Assembly: GCF_002278035.1 (NCBI RefSeq)
Contig: NZ_CP022603.1
Span: 1,921,501-1,985,500, forward strand
From: Ochrobactrum quorumnocens
GTDB taxonomy: Bacteria; Pseudomonadota; Alphaproteobacteria; Rhizobiales; Rhizobiaceae
Direction: 5' to 3'
DNA: 64,000 nucleotides
This document shows positions 1-8,012 of the stretch, in pieces. The notes beneath the pieces are model-generated. The model did no database searches. It saw nothing but the letters and a program-made list of their open reading frames with translations, and was not told the origin of the DNA. A program made the translations under genes and the position numbers. Within the stretch, counting starts at the first letter, position 1, and each line of letters opens with the position of its first letter.

Positions 1-637
1 ATGGCCGCTTCAACAAGGCTAACATCAATCGGAAGTCCTGCCTTTCGCGTGCGGGCAGGGACGGGAGTGCCGCAACGTGCCATACGAGATTGATAGCTAC
101 AATTGGCGTCAGCGCCCAGAACACCTCACGCCAGTCGAACAGACCGCCTAGGTAGCTTCCAATCGGCGCGGCAAAGGCCGCGGCGATGGCTTGGCCGCCA
201 TACATCAAAGCCAGCGCCCGGGGCACGTCCGCGGCCGGCACCAGACGCATGATGACGGCTGTGGCCAAAGCCCAGAAACCACCGATGCAGACGCCGAGAA
301 GCGCGCGGCCGAGTATAAGGACAGCAAAGTTTGGCGCGGTGGCGACCAGAACCAGCGATGCCAGCATAAGCGCGGTCATCGCCACCAGAACCCATTTCCG
401 ATTCAGCGTGCCAGCAGCCGTCGTGATTAACAAGCTGGCAACGACAGCGAAAAAGCCGCTCACTGAGATCGCCTGACCGGTCTGCCCCTCGGTCGCGTGC
501 AGCCCTTCTGCCATTGGCGTTAATAGACTCACTGGCATGAATTCCGAAGCAATGAGCATTGCCACGCAGAGCGCCATCGAAAGCACCGCGCCCCAGGCAG
601 CGGGTCTGCCGCCGGCATTTTCCTCAGTGGAAACCAT
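1..637 (-). CDS. MFS efflux transporter, NepI-like (C-terminus beyond window)
   Basis: The frame opens at the ATG at 637 and runs off the left edge, giving the first 212 codons of a major facilitator protein. It shows about six hydrophobic segments and the first-half MFS signature around the GRALLGVCIGGFW stretch. Compared with E. coli NepI (purine ribonucleoside efflux), the opening (VAMLIASEFMPVSLLTPMA), the FWALATAVIMRLVP segment and the SLPSLP linker are closely alike, so I place it in the drug/nucleoside:H+ antiporter group of the inner membrane. The actual substrate is unknown. It is divergent from the LysR gene at 780, the usual arrangement for a regulator and its target. Only the N-terminal half can be judged. 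Confidence 0.8.
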   Translation of the reverse strand, partial: MVSTEENAGGRPAAWGAVLSMALCVAMLIASEFMPVSLLTPMAEGLHATEGQTGQAISVSGFFAVVASLLITTAAGTLNRKWVLVAMTALMLASLVLVATAPNFAVLILGRALLGVCIGGFWALATAVIMRLVPAADVPRALALMYGGQAIAAAFAAPIGSYLGGLFDWREVFWALTPIVAINLVWHVAALPSLPARERQDFRLMLALLKRP

Positions 638-726
638 TCTCTGCGTATTCCTAAAATGAAACTATGAGGTCTGCACATCAATATAGCCTATCGACCTGCG
701 ACCGATTAGCCGTTACAATTTGATTG

Positions 727-751
727 GATCAATCGATATGATCGATTAATC
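727..751. promoter_or_regulatory. Candidate LysR operator (interrupted palindrome)
   Basis: AATCGAT-ATG-ATCGATT is a perfect 7-bp inverted repeat (731-747) that extends to 11-bp arms with one mismatch. It lies 28 bp before the LysR start and between the two divergent genes, where LysR proteins normally bind and autoregulate. Binding itself is inferred. Confidence 0.5.
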
Positions 752-779
752 TAAGGCCCACAGGAATGGGTGGAATTAC

Positions 780-1673
780 ATGGAGAAGACGGATTTCAAC
801 CAGTTGACCTGGTTCAGAATCGTTGCCGAGGAGAAGAGCTTCACCAAAGCGGCAGCAAAGATCGGCGTCGCGCAATCGACCCTCAGCTACGCGATCAAAC
901 AGTTGGAAGCCGGCATGGGTATCCGCCTCCTGACGCGCACGACCAGAAACGTCAGCACGACGCCTGCGGGGGAACGGCTCCTCAAGACGATCACCCCTCG
1001 AATGGCCGAGATCGAGGACGAGATCGCCGCGTTGATGACGTTCCGCGACAAACCATCCGGTTCGATCCGGCTGACGCTTTCCGATCATGCGCTGGAAAGC
1101 GTGGTCTGGCCGAACCTGAAGCCGGTGTTACGTGAATATCCTGACATCGCCGTCGAGCTGATCCTGGACAGCACCTTCCGCAATATAGTTGAGGAAGGTT
1201 TTGACGCTGGCGTTCGGCTGGGCGAGAGCGTCGAGAAGGATATGATTGCGGTCAGGATCGGACCGGACTGGCGGTTGGTGGCCGTGGCCTCGCCCGACTA
1301 TCTCGCCAAACATGGCGTGCCGGAACATCCGCAGGATCTAGTCCGGCACCGCTGCATCAACATGCGTCATGAGACTGGCGGCGGCCTTTATGCCTGGGAA
1401 TTCGAGAAAGAGAGACAGGAGCTGCGCGTCCGTGTGTCTGGCCAGCTTACCTTCAACAATTCATACGCCATGATTGATGCAGCGGTTAGTGGTTATGGTA
1501 TCGTCTATGTGCCTGAAAACATCGTCGCGCAGCACATTGCTTCCGGCGAGCTGATCCAAGTTTTGGACGACTGGTCGCCCTTATTCGATGGCTACTTTCT
1601 CTACTATCCCAGCCGCCGCCAGAATCTGCCCGCATTCAAAGTCATCATCGACGCTCTGCGATACCGTGGGTAG
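780..1673 (+). CDS. LysR-family transcriptional regulator
   Basis: This 297-aa protein has the standard LysR build. Residues 1-60 form a winged helix-turn-helix (SFTKAAAKIGVAQSTLSYAIKQLE), followed by a linker helix and a type 2 periplasmic-binding-like effector domain from about residue 90 to the end. The stretch VAVASPDYLAKHG and the C-terminal YYPSRRQNLPAFKVII are typical of the AaeR/PgrR-like subgroup. The ATG at 780 is preceded by a GGGTGGA-type ribosome site. It is transcribed away from the NepI-like transporter, which is its most likely target, and a palindrome sits between them. The inducer cannot be read from the sequence. Confidence 0.92.
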   Translation: MEKTDFNQLTWFRIVAEEKSFTKAAAKIGVAQSTLSYAIKQLEAGMGIRLLTRTTRNVSTTPAGERLLKTITPRMAEIEDEIAALMTFRDKPSGSIRLTLSDHALESVVWPNLKPVLREYPDIAVELILDSTFRNIVEEGFDAGVRLGESVEKDMIAVRIGPDWRLVAVASPDYLAKHGVPEHPQDLVRHRCINMRHETGGGLYAWEFEKERQELRVRVSGQLTFNNSYAMIDAAVSGYGIVYVPENIVAQHIASGELIQVLDDWSPLFDGYFLYYPSRRQNLPAFKVIIDALRYRG

Positions 1674-2079
1674 AGAAATACAACGTCATGCTCTGGCTTA
1701 GAGAAATCATTTACCGCGTCTCAAGAAAATGATCTTGCCGATGGAAAGGCAGTTTTTTGCAGACCAATTTGCTCACAGTCCAAACTGTACCGTTAGTCTT
1801 TCTGGACGAACGGCAGGCTTCGGTCGTAACTCATAGCCTTGGGGACGGGGACCATCAAGGTCGAAAACTGCCGGTAGGCAACGCGCCCGCTTATCAGTCA
1901 TTAAAATGATTGTCTGGAACACCTATAAGCGGACGCCATACCTACAACTCGGTAAATGTCTGTGAGTAGTGGGTACCGGTCGGGCAGCTTTCGGATTGGT
2001 TGGCGATGAAACGACCGTCAGATGTCGCAAAAGTCCCATGAATGTCACGGCTTTTGCGACCGAATTTCCCCTGATTTTT
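1674..2079. other. Gene-poor stretch left of the transposon
   Basis: No convincing gene. Short open frames on the minus strand (for example 1923-2105) match nothing I recognise and have no clear ribosome site. The only structure is a perfect 10-bp inverted repeat, GTCGCAAAAG (2024-2033) with CTTTTGCGAC (2051-2060), separated by 17 bp, just outside the transposon. It may be the end of an older mobile element. Confidence 0.4.
2074..2079. repeat. Target site duplication, left copy (ATTTTT)
   Basis: ATTTTT directly abuts the left terminal repeat and recurs in the same orientation at 6208-6213 immediately after the right one. Six bases fits Tn552-type insertion. The low complexity of the sequence leaves a small chance of coincidence. 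Confidence 0.7.
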
Positions 2080-2133
2080 CTGTGACTTTGATCGCTATTT
2101 GGCACTAATTATCAGCGCTATTTGGCACCGATT
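2080..2133. repeat. Left terminal inverted repeat of the Tn552-like element
   Basis: Matches 52 of 54 bases with the reverse complement of 6154-6207. It contains two direct copies of CGCTATTTGGCAC, as expected for tandem transposase-binding sites at a TniA/Tn552-type end. The dehydratase stop codon lies 17 bp inside it. Confidence 0.88.
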
Positions 2134-2149
2134 GGCGACAGTCTGATGC

Positions 2150-3121
2150 TCATGAGACCTGGGATCTATAAGCGATCCATTTCCTCATATCCTCTGACGC
2201 GATATTGCCTCCACAAACGATCAACCCGACGATTGCGTCAGAGGGAAGCTTCTTAGCCACCTGAATAGCACCTGCGAGGGCGGCTCCCGACGCAAGCTCA
2301 ACCCACTGCCCTGCACTCTCGCCATAACAGAGCATCCCAGCGATGGCCTCGAGATCGGAAACAACTGCAACATTTTCCAGATAGGTCTGGGCGTGATGCA
2401 GCATCAGATCACTGACCATCGGGACACCGAGCGTCGAGATAATCGAGCTTACTGCGATTTCTACAGGAGCTTTGGCGCGTAGTGCCCGATCCATAGAGTT
2501 CGCACCATCGGTCTCGACGCCCCATATCCGAATCTCCGGTTTGATGGCTTTTAAAGCCGTCGCGACACCAGCCAGCATTGCACCACCTCCCACCGCAGCA
2601 AAAACATCAGTTAAAGCCGGGCAGTCCTGGATGAATTCCAAAGCCAATGTCCCGTGACCCTCAGCAATCGCCGTATCGTCGCAGTCATCGAGAATAACAT
2701 AGCCCTGCTGTGCAAGCATTTCCGCGTGCGCAAAAGCCTCTCGAACGTCTACTGTCACGACAACGGGGACGCCAAGCGCCCGGATTTTTGCGATGGACGA
2801 AGCAGGCGCTGTTTGCGGCATAATGATCGTAACATTGGCGTTCAGGCTTGCAGCCGCCTGCGCGACCGCTATCCCGAAATTGCCGCCGCTGACTGCGACA
2901 AAGCGTTGGGAGGGCAGCTGAGATCGAATTTCAGCGAACTTGTTCAAAACACCCCGCGCCTTAAAAGAGCCGCCAACCTGCGTGTTCTCTAATTTGAGGT
3001 AGACTGGCCGCTTGATGATGGAAGACAAACCAGGGCTCTCGATGGTTGCGGTCCGGACGACGTTGTGGTGGATGCGGTCTGCGGCAACACGGATTGCGCT
3101 AGGGTCAATAAGGAATTTCAT
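2150..3121 (-). CDS. PLP-dependent threonine/serine dehydratase-like enzyme (transposon passenger)
   Basis: This 323-aa protein has fold-type II PLP enzyme features. SFKARG places the Schiff-base lysine at residue 54, SGGNFG (78-83) is the substrate-carboxylate loop, a glycine-rich phosphate loop GGGAMLAG lies near 178-185, and CGGN near the C-terminus is the usual ring-nitrogen region. Relatives deaminate L-threonine or L-serine to 2-oxoacids, and some are racemases or dehydratases of hydroxy-aspartate. There is no C-terminal ACT regulatory domain, so it is a catabolic-type enzyme rather than biosynthetic IlvA. It lies between the left transposon end and the resolvase, 41 bp downstream of the resolvase and on the same strand, with no strong ribosome site. 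Such a passenger is odd for this transposon group. Confidence 0.85.
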   Translation of the reverse strand: MKFLIDPSAIRVAADRIHHNVVRTATIESPGLSSIIKRPVYLKLENTQVGGSFKARGVLNKFAEIRSQLPSQRFVAVSGGNFGIAVAQAAASLNANVTIIMPQTAPASSIAKIRALGVPVVVTVDVREAFAHAEMLAQQGYVILDDCDDTAIAEGHGTLALEFIQDCPALTDVFAAVGGGAMLAGVATALKAIKPEIRIWGVETDGANSMDRALRAKAPVEIAVSSIISTLGVPMVSDLMLHHAQTYLENVAVVSDLEAIAGMLCYGESAGQWVELASGAALAGAIQVAKKLPSDAIVGLIVCGGNIASEDMRKWIAYRSQVS

Positions 3122-3162
3122 TTGAACTCGTGGAAATGATGAGGGGAAATCGAAGTCTGCTG

Positions 3163-3753
3163 TTATCTTGACGTGCTATCTGCAGCATGACGAGCAAGCG
3201 TGCGATAGACCGTCGGGCGGGCGATGGAAAACACTTCTGCAAGATCGCTGACCGAATAGTCGCCGGTGTCATACATCCGGCGCAGCTCCTTTTGCTGGCG
3301 ATCGGAGAGCTTCGGCTTTTTGCCTCGCAGCTTTCCCTTGGAACGGGCGACCGCCATTCCTTCGCGCGTCCGCATCCGGATCAAGTCGGCCTCGAACTCG
3401 GCGAAGGTGGCGAGGATGTTGAAGAACAGCTTGCCCATTGGGTCGGACGGATCATGGACGCTCGCCCCGATCTGCAACCTCACACCCCGCGCAGCAAGAT
3501 CATCCCCGATTGTGCGCGCGTCAGGGACAGAGCGTGCGAGACGGTCGAGCTTGGGCACGACGAGCGTATCGCCGCTACGCACCGCCGCAAGCGCTTGGTC
3601 GAGACCGGGCCGGGCTCGATTCGCGCCGGTGAATCCGTGATCGGTATAGATGCGATCCCCCGCGACGCCGAGCTTAATCAAAGTGTCCTTCTGGGCGGCG
3701 AGGTCCTGCTTGTCGGTTGAGCAGCGGGCATAGCCAATGAGCGTGTTCGTCAT
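3163..3753 (-). CDS. Serine resolvase/invertase of the transposon (TniR/BinL-like)
   Basis: This 196-aa small serine recombinase begins MTNTLIGYARCSTDKQD, which puts the nucleophile at Ser12. The catalytic-domain arginines lie in KLDRLARS (68-75), the long E helix follows, and a C-terminal helix-turn-helix (DLAEVFSIARPTVYRTL) binds the res site. Upstream in-frame codons exist, but the start at 3753 gives the family length. It resolves cointegrates formed by replicative transposition, acting with the transposase and ATPase that are transcribed divergently. The 156-bp gap between resolvase and transposase is the natural place for res. Confidence 0.92.
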   Translation of the reverse strand: MTNTLIGYARCSTDKQDLAAQKDTLIKLGVAGDRIYTDHGFTGANRARPGLDQALAAVRSGDTLVVPKLDRLARSVPDARTIGDDLAARGVRLQIGASVHDPSDPMGKLFFNILATFAEFEADLIRMRTREGMAVARSKGKLRGKKPKLSDRQQKELRRMYDTGDYSVSDLAEVFSIARPTVYRTLARHAADSTSR

Positions 3754-3909
3754 ACTTGAATCTGTAACGTAAGGGGCTCCTTCAACGCAAGAAATATAGT
3801 ACCATTCAAATGAGACGAACGTCACTCCACCAAAAGCGGACTTTCCGGCGTGCCGGTAAGTGCGGGGAAAACCGTCCGTTGAACGATCCTCTTTCGGACA
3901 GAGGGATGA
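3754..3909. promoter_or_regulatory. Putative res site and divergent promoters
   Basis: This intergenic stretch between the divergent resolvase and transposase genes includes the related stretches CCGTCCGTTGAACG and CTCTTTCGGACAG (about 3869-3902). In Tn552 and Tn5053 relatives res lies here. I could not define three paired subsites by eye, so this is a positional call. Confidence 0.45.
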
Positions 3910-5357
3910 ATGAGCAAGGCAGAGGATGGCGATGCAGATACCGCGATGTGCATCGCGGTATTGCGCCCCTACATCGACGGCGAAGCCCCACTGACGAAGG
4001 TGGCTGCCGCCGCCGGCATCCCGCTCCGCACCGCCCGGCGCTGGATCGCCCGGATGCGGGAGGGCGGCCCTGCAGCTCTCAGACGCAAGCAGCGCGCGGA
4101 TGCCGGTGATCGGCGGCTTGATGCCAATCTTATAGGATTGGTCGAAGGGTTGGCGCTCACCAGACCGCGCCTGTCGATCGCGACCATTCATCGCCGGATC
4201 TGCAAAGTCGCGGCGGAACGAGGATTGCGGCCGCCGTCCTACGCGAGCGTTCATTCAATCGTCGGCGGGATCGGTCCGGCCACCCTGACACTCGCCCATG
4301 AAGGCGAAGCCGCGTTCCGTGACCGATATGAACTCATCCATCGGCATCGTGCCGAGCGGCCGAACGCAACATGGCAAGCCGATCACACCCAGCTTGACAT
4401 CCTGATCCTCGACGCGAACGGCAAAGAAGTACGGCCTTGGCTTACGACCGTGATCGATGACTATTCCCGCGCCGTCGCGGGATACATGGTATTCCTGGGA
4501 GCCCCATCGGCGCTGAATACGTCGCTGGCACTGCGCCAGGCGATCTGGAGAAAGCCGCAAACCGATTGGCCGGTTTGCGGGATTCCTGACGTGCTGCATG
4601 TCGATCATGGGTCCGACTTCACCAGCATTCATCTCGACCAGGCGTCCGCCGATCTTCGCTTTCAGATCATCTATTCTACCGTTGCCCGTCCCAGGGGCGC
4701 GGCAAGGTCGAGCGGCTGTTTGGCACGATCAATACGGAATTGCTGCCCGAGCTGCCGGGGCACCTTCTCGAAGGAAAAGTCGCCTCCATGCCCCGTTTGT
4801 CATTGCCGGAACTGGACGCGGCGATCGGTACTTTCATCGTGAATATCTACAACATGAGGAAGCACAGCGCGATCGGCGTAGCCCCGATCGAAGCTTGGCG
4901 CGGCAAAGGCTGGCTACCTCGCCTGCCGGACGATCTGGAAGCGCTCGACACATTGTTGGTCATGGTCGCCAAGCCCCGCGTCATCCGCCGGGACGGAATT
5001 CATTTCGAGGGGCTGCGCTTCCTCAGTCCGACACTCGCGGCCTATGTCGGCGAGCCTGTGACCGTCCGCTACGACCCGCGCGACATGGGCGAGATACGGG
5101 TGTTTCACCGGAATGCGTTCCTCTGCCGCGCCGTCAACGCCGAACATACCGATCGGAGCGTCACGCTGAAGGACGTGCAGACCGCTCGCGCCGCCCATCG
5201 CCGCAAAGTGCGGCAGGACATCAAGGAGAAGCGAGGCCGTGTCGCCGATCTGCTGCCAGCTCCATCCGTCCCAAGTTCGGCTCCTGCAAAACCGAAACCG
5301 GAAGCAGCGCTACCAACTCGGCCACGTCTGCGCCTTTATGCCGAGGACAGAGGATGA
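3910..5357 (+). pseudogene. DDE transposase, TniA/Tn552 p480-like, frameshifted
   Basis: Two overlapping frames encode one rve-family transposase. The first part (from the ATG at 3910) has an N-terminal helix-turn-helix (LTKVAAAAGIPLRTARRWI), the first Asp at residue 158 (WQADHTQLD) and the second Asp at 232 (HVDHGSDF). After VARP the frame is lost at about 4690-4692. Inserting one C restores QGRGKVERLFGT, which carries the catalytic Glu at 4710-4712 and continues to the stop at 5355-5357. The repaired length is about 483 aa, matching the 480-aa Tn552 transposase. The break separates the catalytic Glu from both Asp residues, so no active enzyme should be made. The end overlaps the ATPase start as ATGA, so translation was coupled. 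Confidence 0.88.
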
Positions 5358-6169
5358 GAGTGCACCAGGGTGGCGAGCGAACAGGAACCTTCATCGTCAC
5401 CGGGGAGCATCGTCGTTTCTCCGAGTTCGCCGACGCTGTTCGCAAGCACCGCTATATCGGTGTTTGTCACGGCCCTGCCGGCGTCGGAAAAACACTTTCC
5501 GCCCGGCGCTATGCCCGATGGGATGTTGCCCAAACCCTACTGAATGAATGGGGGCCAAGGGAAGAATCGGACGCAAAGGTCTATGCAGCACTCGCCCGGT
5601 CACGTTCGGTCTTCTACACGCCGACAGTCGGGGCCACGCTCGGCGAGCTGCGCAAAGACTTGCCCCGCCTGCTTTCCCGCGTCGATATCTGCGTGGACCA
5701 GCATGTAAGTCCGCCGGGCTGTTCTCCTTCCCACCGCCGTCCCAGCCATGTCGAACTCATCATCGTTGACGAGGCAGAGCGTCTGTCAACGACTGCGCTC
5801 GAATATCTCCGGGACATGTTTGATCGAGAGGGCGTCGGCCTGATCCTAATCGGCATGCCCGGCATTCAGATGAGGCCCCAGCTCTACAGCCGGGTCGGCT
5901 TCGCCCATGCTTACCGGCCCTTGCAGGATGAAGAACTGACATTCGTTCTCACCCGGCGCTGGCGGCAGCTTGGGCTCAACCTCGATGATGCCGACTTTAC
6001 CGACACCAAGGCTATCGCCACGATCGTCCGGATCACCGGCGGCAACTTCCGCCTCGTTCATCGCCTGTTCGTCCAGATCGAGCGCATCCTGCGCATCAAT
6101 GAGCTCAACGCGATCACGGATGACGTGGTGGAGGCGGCGCGATCAGTCCTCGTAATCGGTGCCACTTAG
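5354..6169 (+). CDS. Transposition AAA ATPase, TniB/Tn552 p271-like
   Basis: A 271-aa AAA+ protein begins at the ATG at 5354 that overlaps the transposase stop. Walker A is GPAGVGKT (40-47) and Walker B is LIIVDEAER, with the acidic pair at 139-140. Sensor-like stretches LILIGMPG and a C-terminal lid follow. Proteins of this type (TniB, TnsC, MuB, p271) bind DNA and ATP, choose the target and activate the transposase. A much longer open frame that begins at 4598 in the same register is only an out-of-frame extension through the transposase. The stop codon at 6167-6169 falls inside the right terminal repeat, which explains why the two bases that differ between the ends lie there. Confidence 0.92.
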   Translation: MRVHQGGERTGTFIVTGEHRRFSEFADAVRKHRYIGVCHGPAGVGKTLSARRYARWDVAQTLLNEWGPREESDAKVYAALARSRSVFYTPTVGATLGELRKDLPRLLSRVDICVDQHVSPPGCSPSHRRPSHVELIIVDEAERLSTTALEYLRDMFDREGVGLILIGMPGIQMRPQLYSRVGFAHAYRPLQDEELTFVLTRRWRQLGLNLDDADFTDTKAIATIVRITGGNFRLVHRLFVQIERILRINELNAITDDVVEAARSVLVIGAT

Positions 6170-6207
6170 CGCTGATAATTAGTGCCAAATAGCGATCAAA
6201 GTCACAG
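6154..6207. repeat. Right terminal inverted repeat of the Tn552-like element
   Basis: Inverted copy of 2080-2133. The outer CGCTATTTGGCAC unit is intact and the inner unit is changed at two bases, where the stop codon of the ATPase gene overlaps it. Confidence 0.88.
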
Positions 6208-6213
6208 ATTTTT
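6208..6213. repeat. Target site duplication, right copy (ATTTTT)
   Basis: Direct repeat of 2074-2079. Removing the element and one copy gives a continuous sequence CCCCTGATTTTTCAGTGTCG across the site. Confidence 0.7.
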
Positions 6214-6323
6214 CAGTGTCGGCGACTTGGCGGCAAATTCAGGAGTGTTGCGACAGGTACGAACGGGATCGAAGCACCGTTGAAGTCGCGGGGCTAGCGA
6301 ACCTGCGCGCCCACACAGGCCGC

Positions 6324-7040
6324 TCACTTGATTTTTGGAATGCGTCGAGCCAACCAAGCGCCCCAGAACAGGCTGGCAAAGAACCGAAGTGGCTCCTCGA
6401 AACCGGCTTCCGTTAGCAAGGAGATTACCGCTTCCTCCGACCTGGGCGGCTCCGCACCTTGCAGAATCTTGTTCATCTTAGACTGGACTTCTTCCGGTCC
6501 TGCGTCGTTCATTCGCCAACGGGTGGCCCAAGCTGCCATGAGCAACGGCTGGGAAGCGTAAGCTCGGTAATTCCCTGCGATGACCAAGGGCGCGCCCGGC
6601 TTCAACCGCATTGCGATTTGCGCCAGAATATCCTGCTTCATCGCATCTCCCGGCAGATGGTGCAATACGCCGATCATGATCGCTGCGTCGAATGATGGGG
6701 CTGAATCGATGTCAGCGACGGTGCCATGAACAGTCTCCACCCGGTCGGACACTCCGGCCTCGACCAGATGTGTGCGTGCGAGATCCAGCATCGGCGGCGA
6801 CGGATCGACGGCGACAAAGGACCATTCCGGCTCCAGCCGCGCGGCGGCAATGATTTCACCCGCCGTTCCTCCGGCTCCGACAATCAGAACTCGGGCCTGC
6901 TTTCTTTCACCCAGGGCGGCAGACAACATACAAGCGGAAAGCTCATGGCAGGCATCATATCCGGCTAACGCGATCCGGCTCTGGCGTGCATACTCCTCGG
7001 CGCGGGAGGCGTCGAATTTGGCGGCGGAATCCGATGTCAT
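6324..7040 (-). CDS. Class I SAM-dependent methyltransferase
   Basis: This 238-aa cytoplasmic protein has a Rossmann methyltransferase core. Motif I is VLIVGAGGTAGE (51-62), an acidic residue follows at the end of strand 2 (VAVDPSPPML), and FDAAIMIGVLHHLPG is the post-motif region common to small-molecule methyltransferases of the UbiE/type 11-12 group. The C-terminus (SLFWGAWLARR) is less typical, and the substrate cannot be told. The ATG at 7040 follows an AGGAAATC ribosome site. It is divergent from an AraC regulator at 7118, which probably controls it. Confidence 0.85.
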   Translation of the reverse strand: MTSDSAAKFDASRAEEYARQSRIALAGYDACHELSACMLSAALGERKQARVLIVGAGGTAGEIIAAARLEPEWSFVAVDPSPPMLDLARTHLVEAGVSDRVETVHGTVADIDSAPSFDAAIMIGVLHHLPGDAMKQDILAQIAMRLKPGAPLVIAGNYRAYASQPLLMAAWATRWRMNDAGPEEVQSKMNKILQGAEPPRSEEAVISLLTEAGFEEPLRFFASLFWGAWLARRIPKIK

Positions 7041-7117
7041 ATGATTTCCTGTCGGTCGTTTCAGCTGTGGGCTGGTGAAAGGATAGACGATTTAGGATCA
7101 TGATGTAGAATAAGTAC

Positions 7118-7882
7118 ATGATCGAAAATTCTAATATCGAGCGAAAGCATGATCGACTGATCGCTTTTCTAAAAGCCTTTACCCTCAGCGTAACGCATTG
7201 TGAATCCGCGAAGGAAGCGAATCTTCTAATCGTCAACGTCAATGGTTCCGGTGGACCGACCCATCTGCTTTACCGGGCGCGATCCACAGCCGCGCTGCCG
7301 GACGGGGCCGCCTTGTTCGCTGCCGCCAAGGTGGATTTTGGCGGCAGCGCAAATCCGTTGGTCGGCGCGTTGCCAGATGAGTTGTGCTTCTCACTGACCG
7401 ACGAGCCGCAGTTGCTTTGGCTGTCCGAGTTGATCATGGCCGAGGTCGAAGTCACTCGCTGCGGTGGCGGTACGATTCAGGCGCGGCTATGCGAGATCGT
7501 CGTCGTGCTGGCGATCCGCAAAGCGATAGCGATCGGCACTGTCGATGCCGGGTTGCTGGCGGGGCTTGCTCATCCCAAACTTCACGTAAGCCTTGTCGCC
7601 ATGCACGACGATCCGGTGCGGCGTTGGCAGATTGCGGACTTGGCTGCCATCGCGGGAATGTCGCGCGGGCAATTCATTGTAGCCTTCAAGCAAACCGTTG
7701 GTCAGTCGCCGGGAGCGTATCTGAATGGCTGGCGTTTGGCGTTGGGACGTGCCGAACTGCGCTCTGGACGGAGCGTCAAGTCTGTCGCCGTCATGGTAGG
7801 CTTCGGTAGTGCCGCCGCCTTTTCCCGCGCGTTTTCGCGCAAATTCGGTTGCCCCCCGATCCAGAGCAAAGCGCAAAAATGA
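7118..7882 (+). CDS. AraC-family regulator with cupin-type N-terminal domain
   Basis: This 254-aa protein has an N-terminal ligand-binding segment (about 1-150) resembling the cupin_6 group, including PTHLLYRARSTAALPDGAALF and LPDELCFSLTDE. It is followed by a two-helix-turn-helix AraC domain (about 165-250): WQIADLAAIAGMSRGQFIVAFKQTVGQSPGAYLNGWRL is split here as IADLAAIAGMSRGQF and GQSPGAYLNGWRL, with SVAVMVGFGSAAAFSRAFSR as the second unit. Relatives often govern stress or efflux genes. It diverges from the methyltransferase with a 77-bp shared promoter region. An 11-bp-stem inverted repeat follows at 7956-7987. Confidence 0.88.
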   Translation: MIENSNIERKHDRLIAFLKAFTLSVTHCESAKEANLLIVNVNGSGGPTHLLYRARSTAALPDGAALFAAAKVDFGGSANPLVGALPDELCFSLTDEPQLLWLSELIMAEVEVTRCGGGTIQARLCEIVVVLAIRKAIAIGTVDAGLLAGLAHPKLHVSLVAMHDDPVRRWQIADLAAIAGMSRGQFIVAFKQTVGQSPGAYLNGWRLALGRAELRSGRSVKSVAVMVGFGSAAAFSRAFSRKFGCPPIQSKAQK

Positions 7883-7955
7883 CACGCAGGAGACTGCATT
7901 TGTTGCCCCCGATAACTGTGCTCCTTGCGAGTTAAGCGGCAGACACGAGATAATA

Positions 7956-7987
7956 CGCTGACTTTTACGACGTATCAAAAGTCAGCG
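7956..7987. repeat. Perfect inverted repeat (hairpin) after the AraC gene
   Basis: CGCTGACTTTT (7956-7966) pairs fully with AAAAGTCAGCG (7977-7987) across a 10-nt loop. It could end transcription of the AraC gene, although no long T run follows. It could also be a leftover mobile-element end next to the decayed genes. Confidence 0.5.
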
Positions 7988-8012
7988 ACTGGTGGCTGCT
8001 TCTCAACGCTGC

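Larger units (their letters stand above)
2080..6207. mobile_element. Tn552-like transposon with a dehydratase passenger
   Basis: A 4128-bp unit is bounded by 54-bp terminal inverted repeats that differ at two positions and start CTGTGACTTTGATCGC. It is flanked on both sides by the direct repeat ATTTTT (2074-2079 and 6208-6213). Inside are a serine resolvase, a DDE transposase of about 480 aa broken by a frameshift, and an AAA ATPase of exactly 271 aa. This matches the Tn552 plan of p480, p271 and a resolvase, with passenger DNA on the resolvase side. As far as I recall, Tn552 relatives make 6-7 bp target duplications. The passenger is a PLP-dependent dehydratase-like gene. Because the transposase frame is broken, the copy is probably immobile unless helped in trans. 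Confidence 0.85.

Noticed and set aside
1923..2105. 60-residue minus-strand frame left of the transposon
   Set aside because: It crosses the transposon boundary and its duplication, so it cannot be an old gene. No recognised motif.
3754..4254. N-terminal extension of the resolvase by about 167 residues
   Set aside because: Serine resolvases start with the catalytic domain, and the extension runs antisense to the transposase start with low-complexity translation.
4684..4700. Programmed -1 frameshifting of the transposase
   Set aside because: The bases CGTCCCAGG do not form an X XXY YYZ slippery heptamer and no clear downstream pseudoknot was seen, so a mutation is more likely.
4598..6169. 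A single 523-residue open frame covering the ATPase
   Set aside because: Its first half is the out-of-frame image of the transposase. The ATPase starts at the ATG at 5354, giving exactly 271 aa and an ATGA overlap.
6216..6416. 66-residue plus-strand frame right of the transposon
   Set aside because: No ribosome site or family resemblance, and it overlaps the end of the methyltransferase gene antisense.
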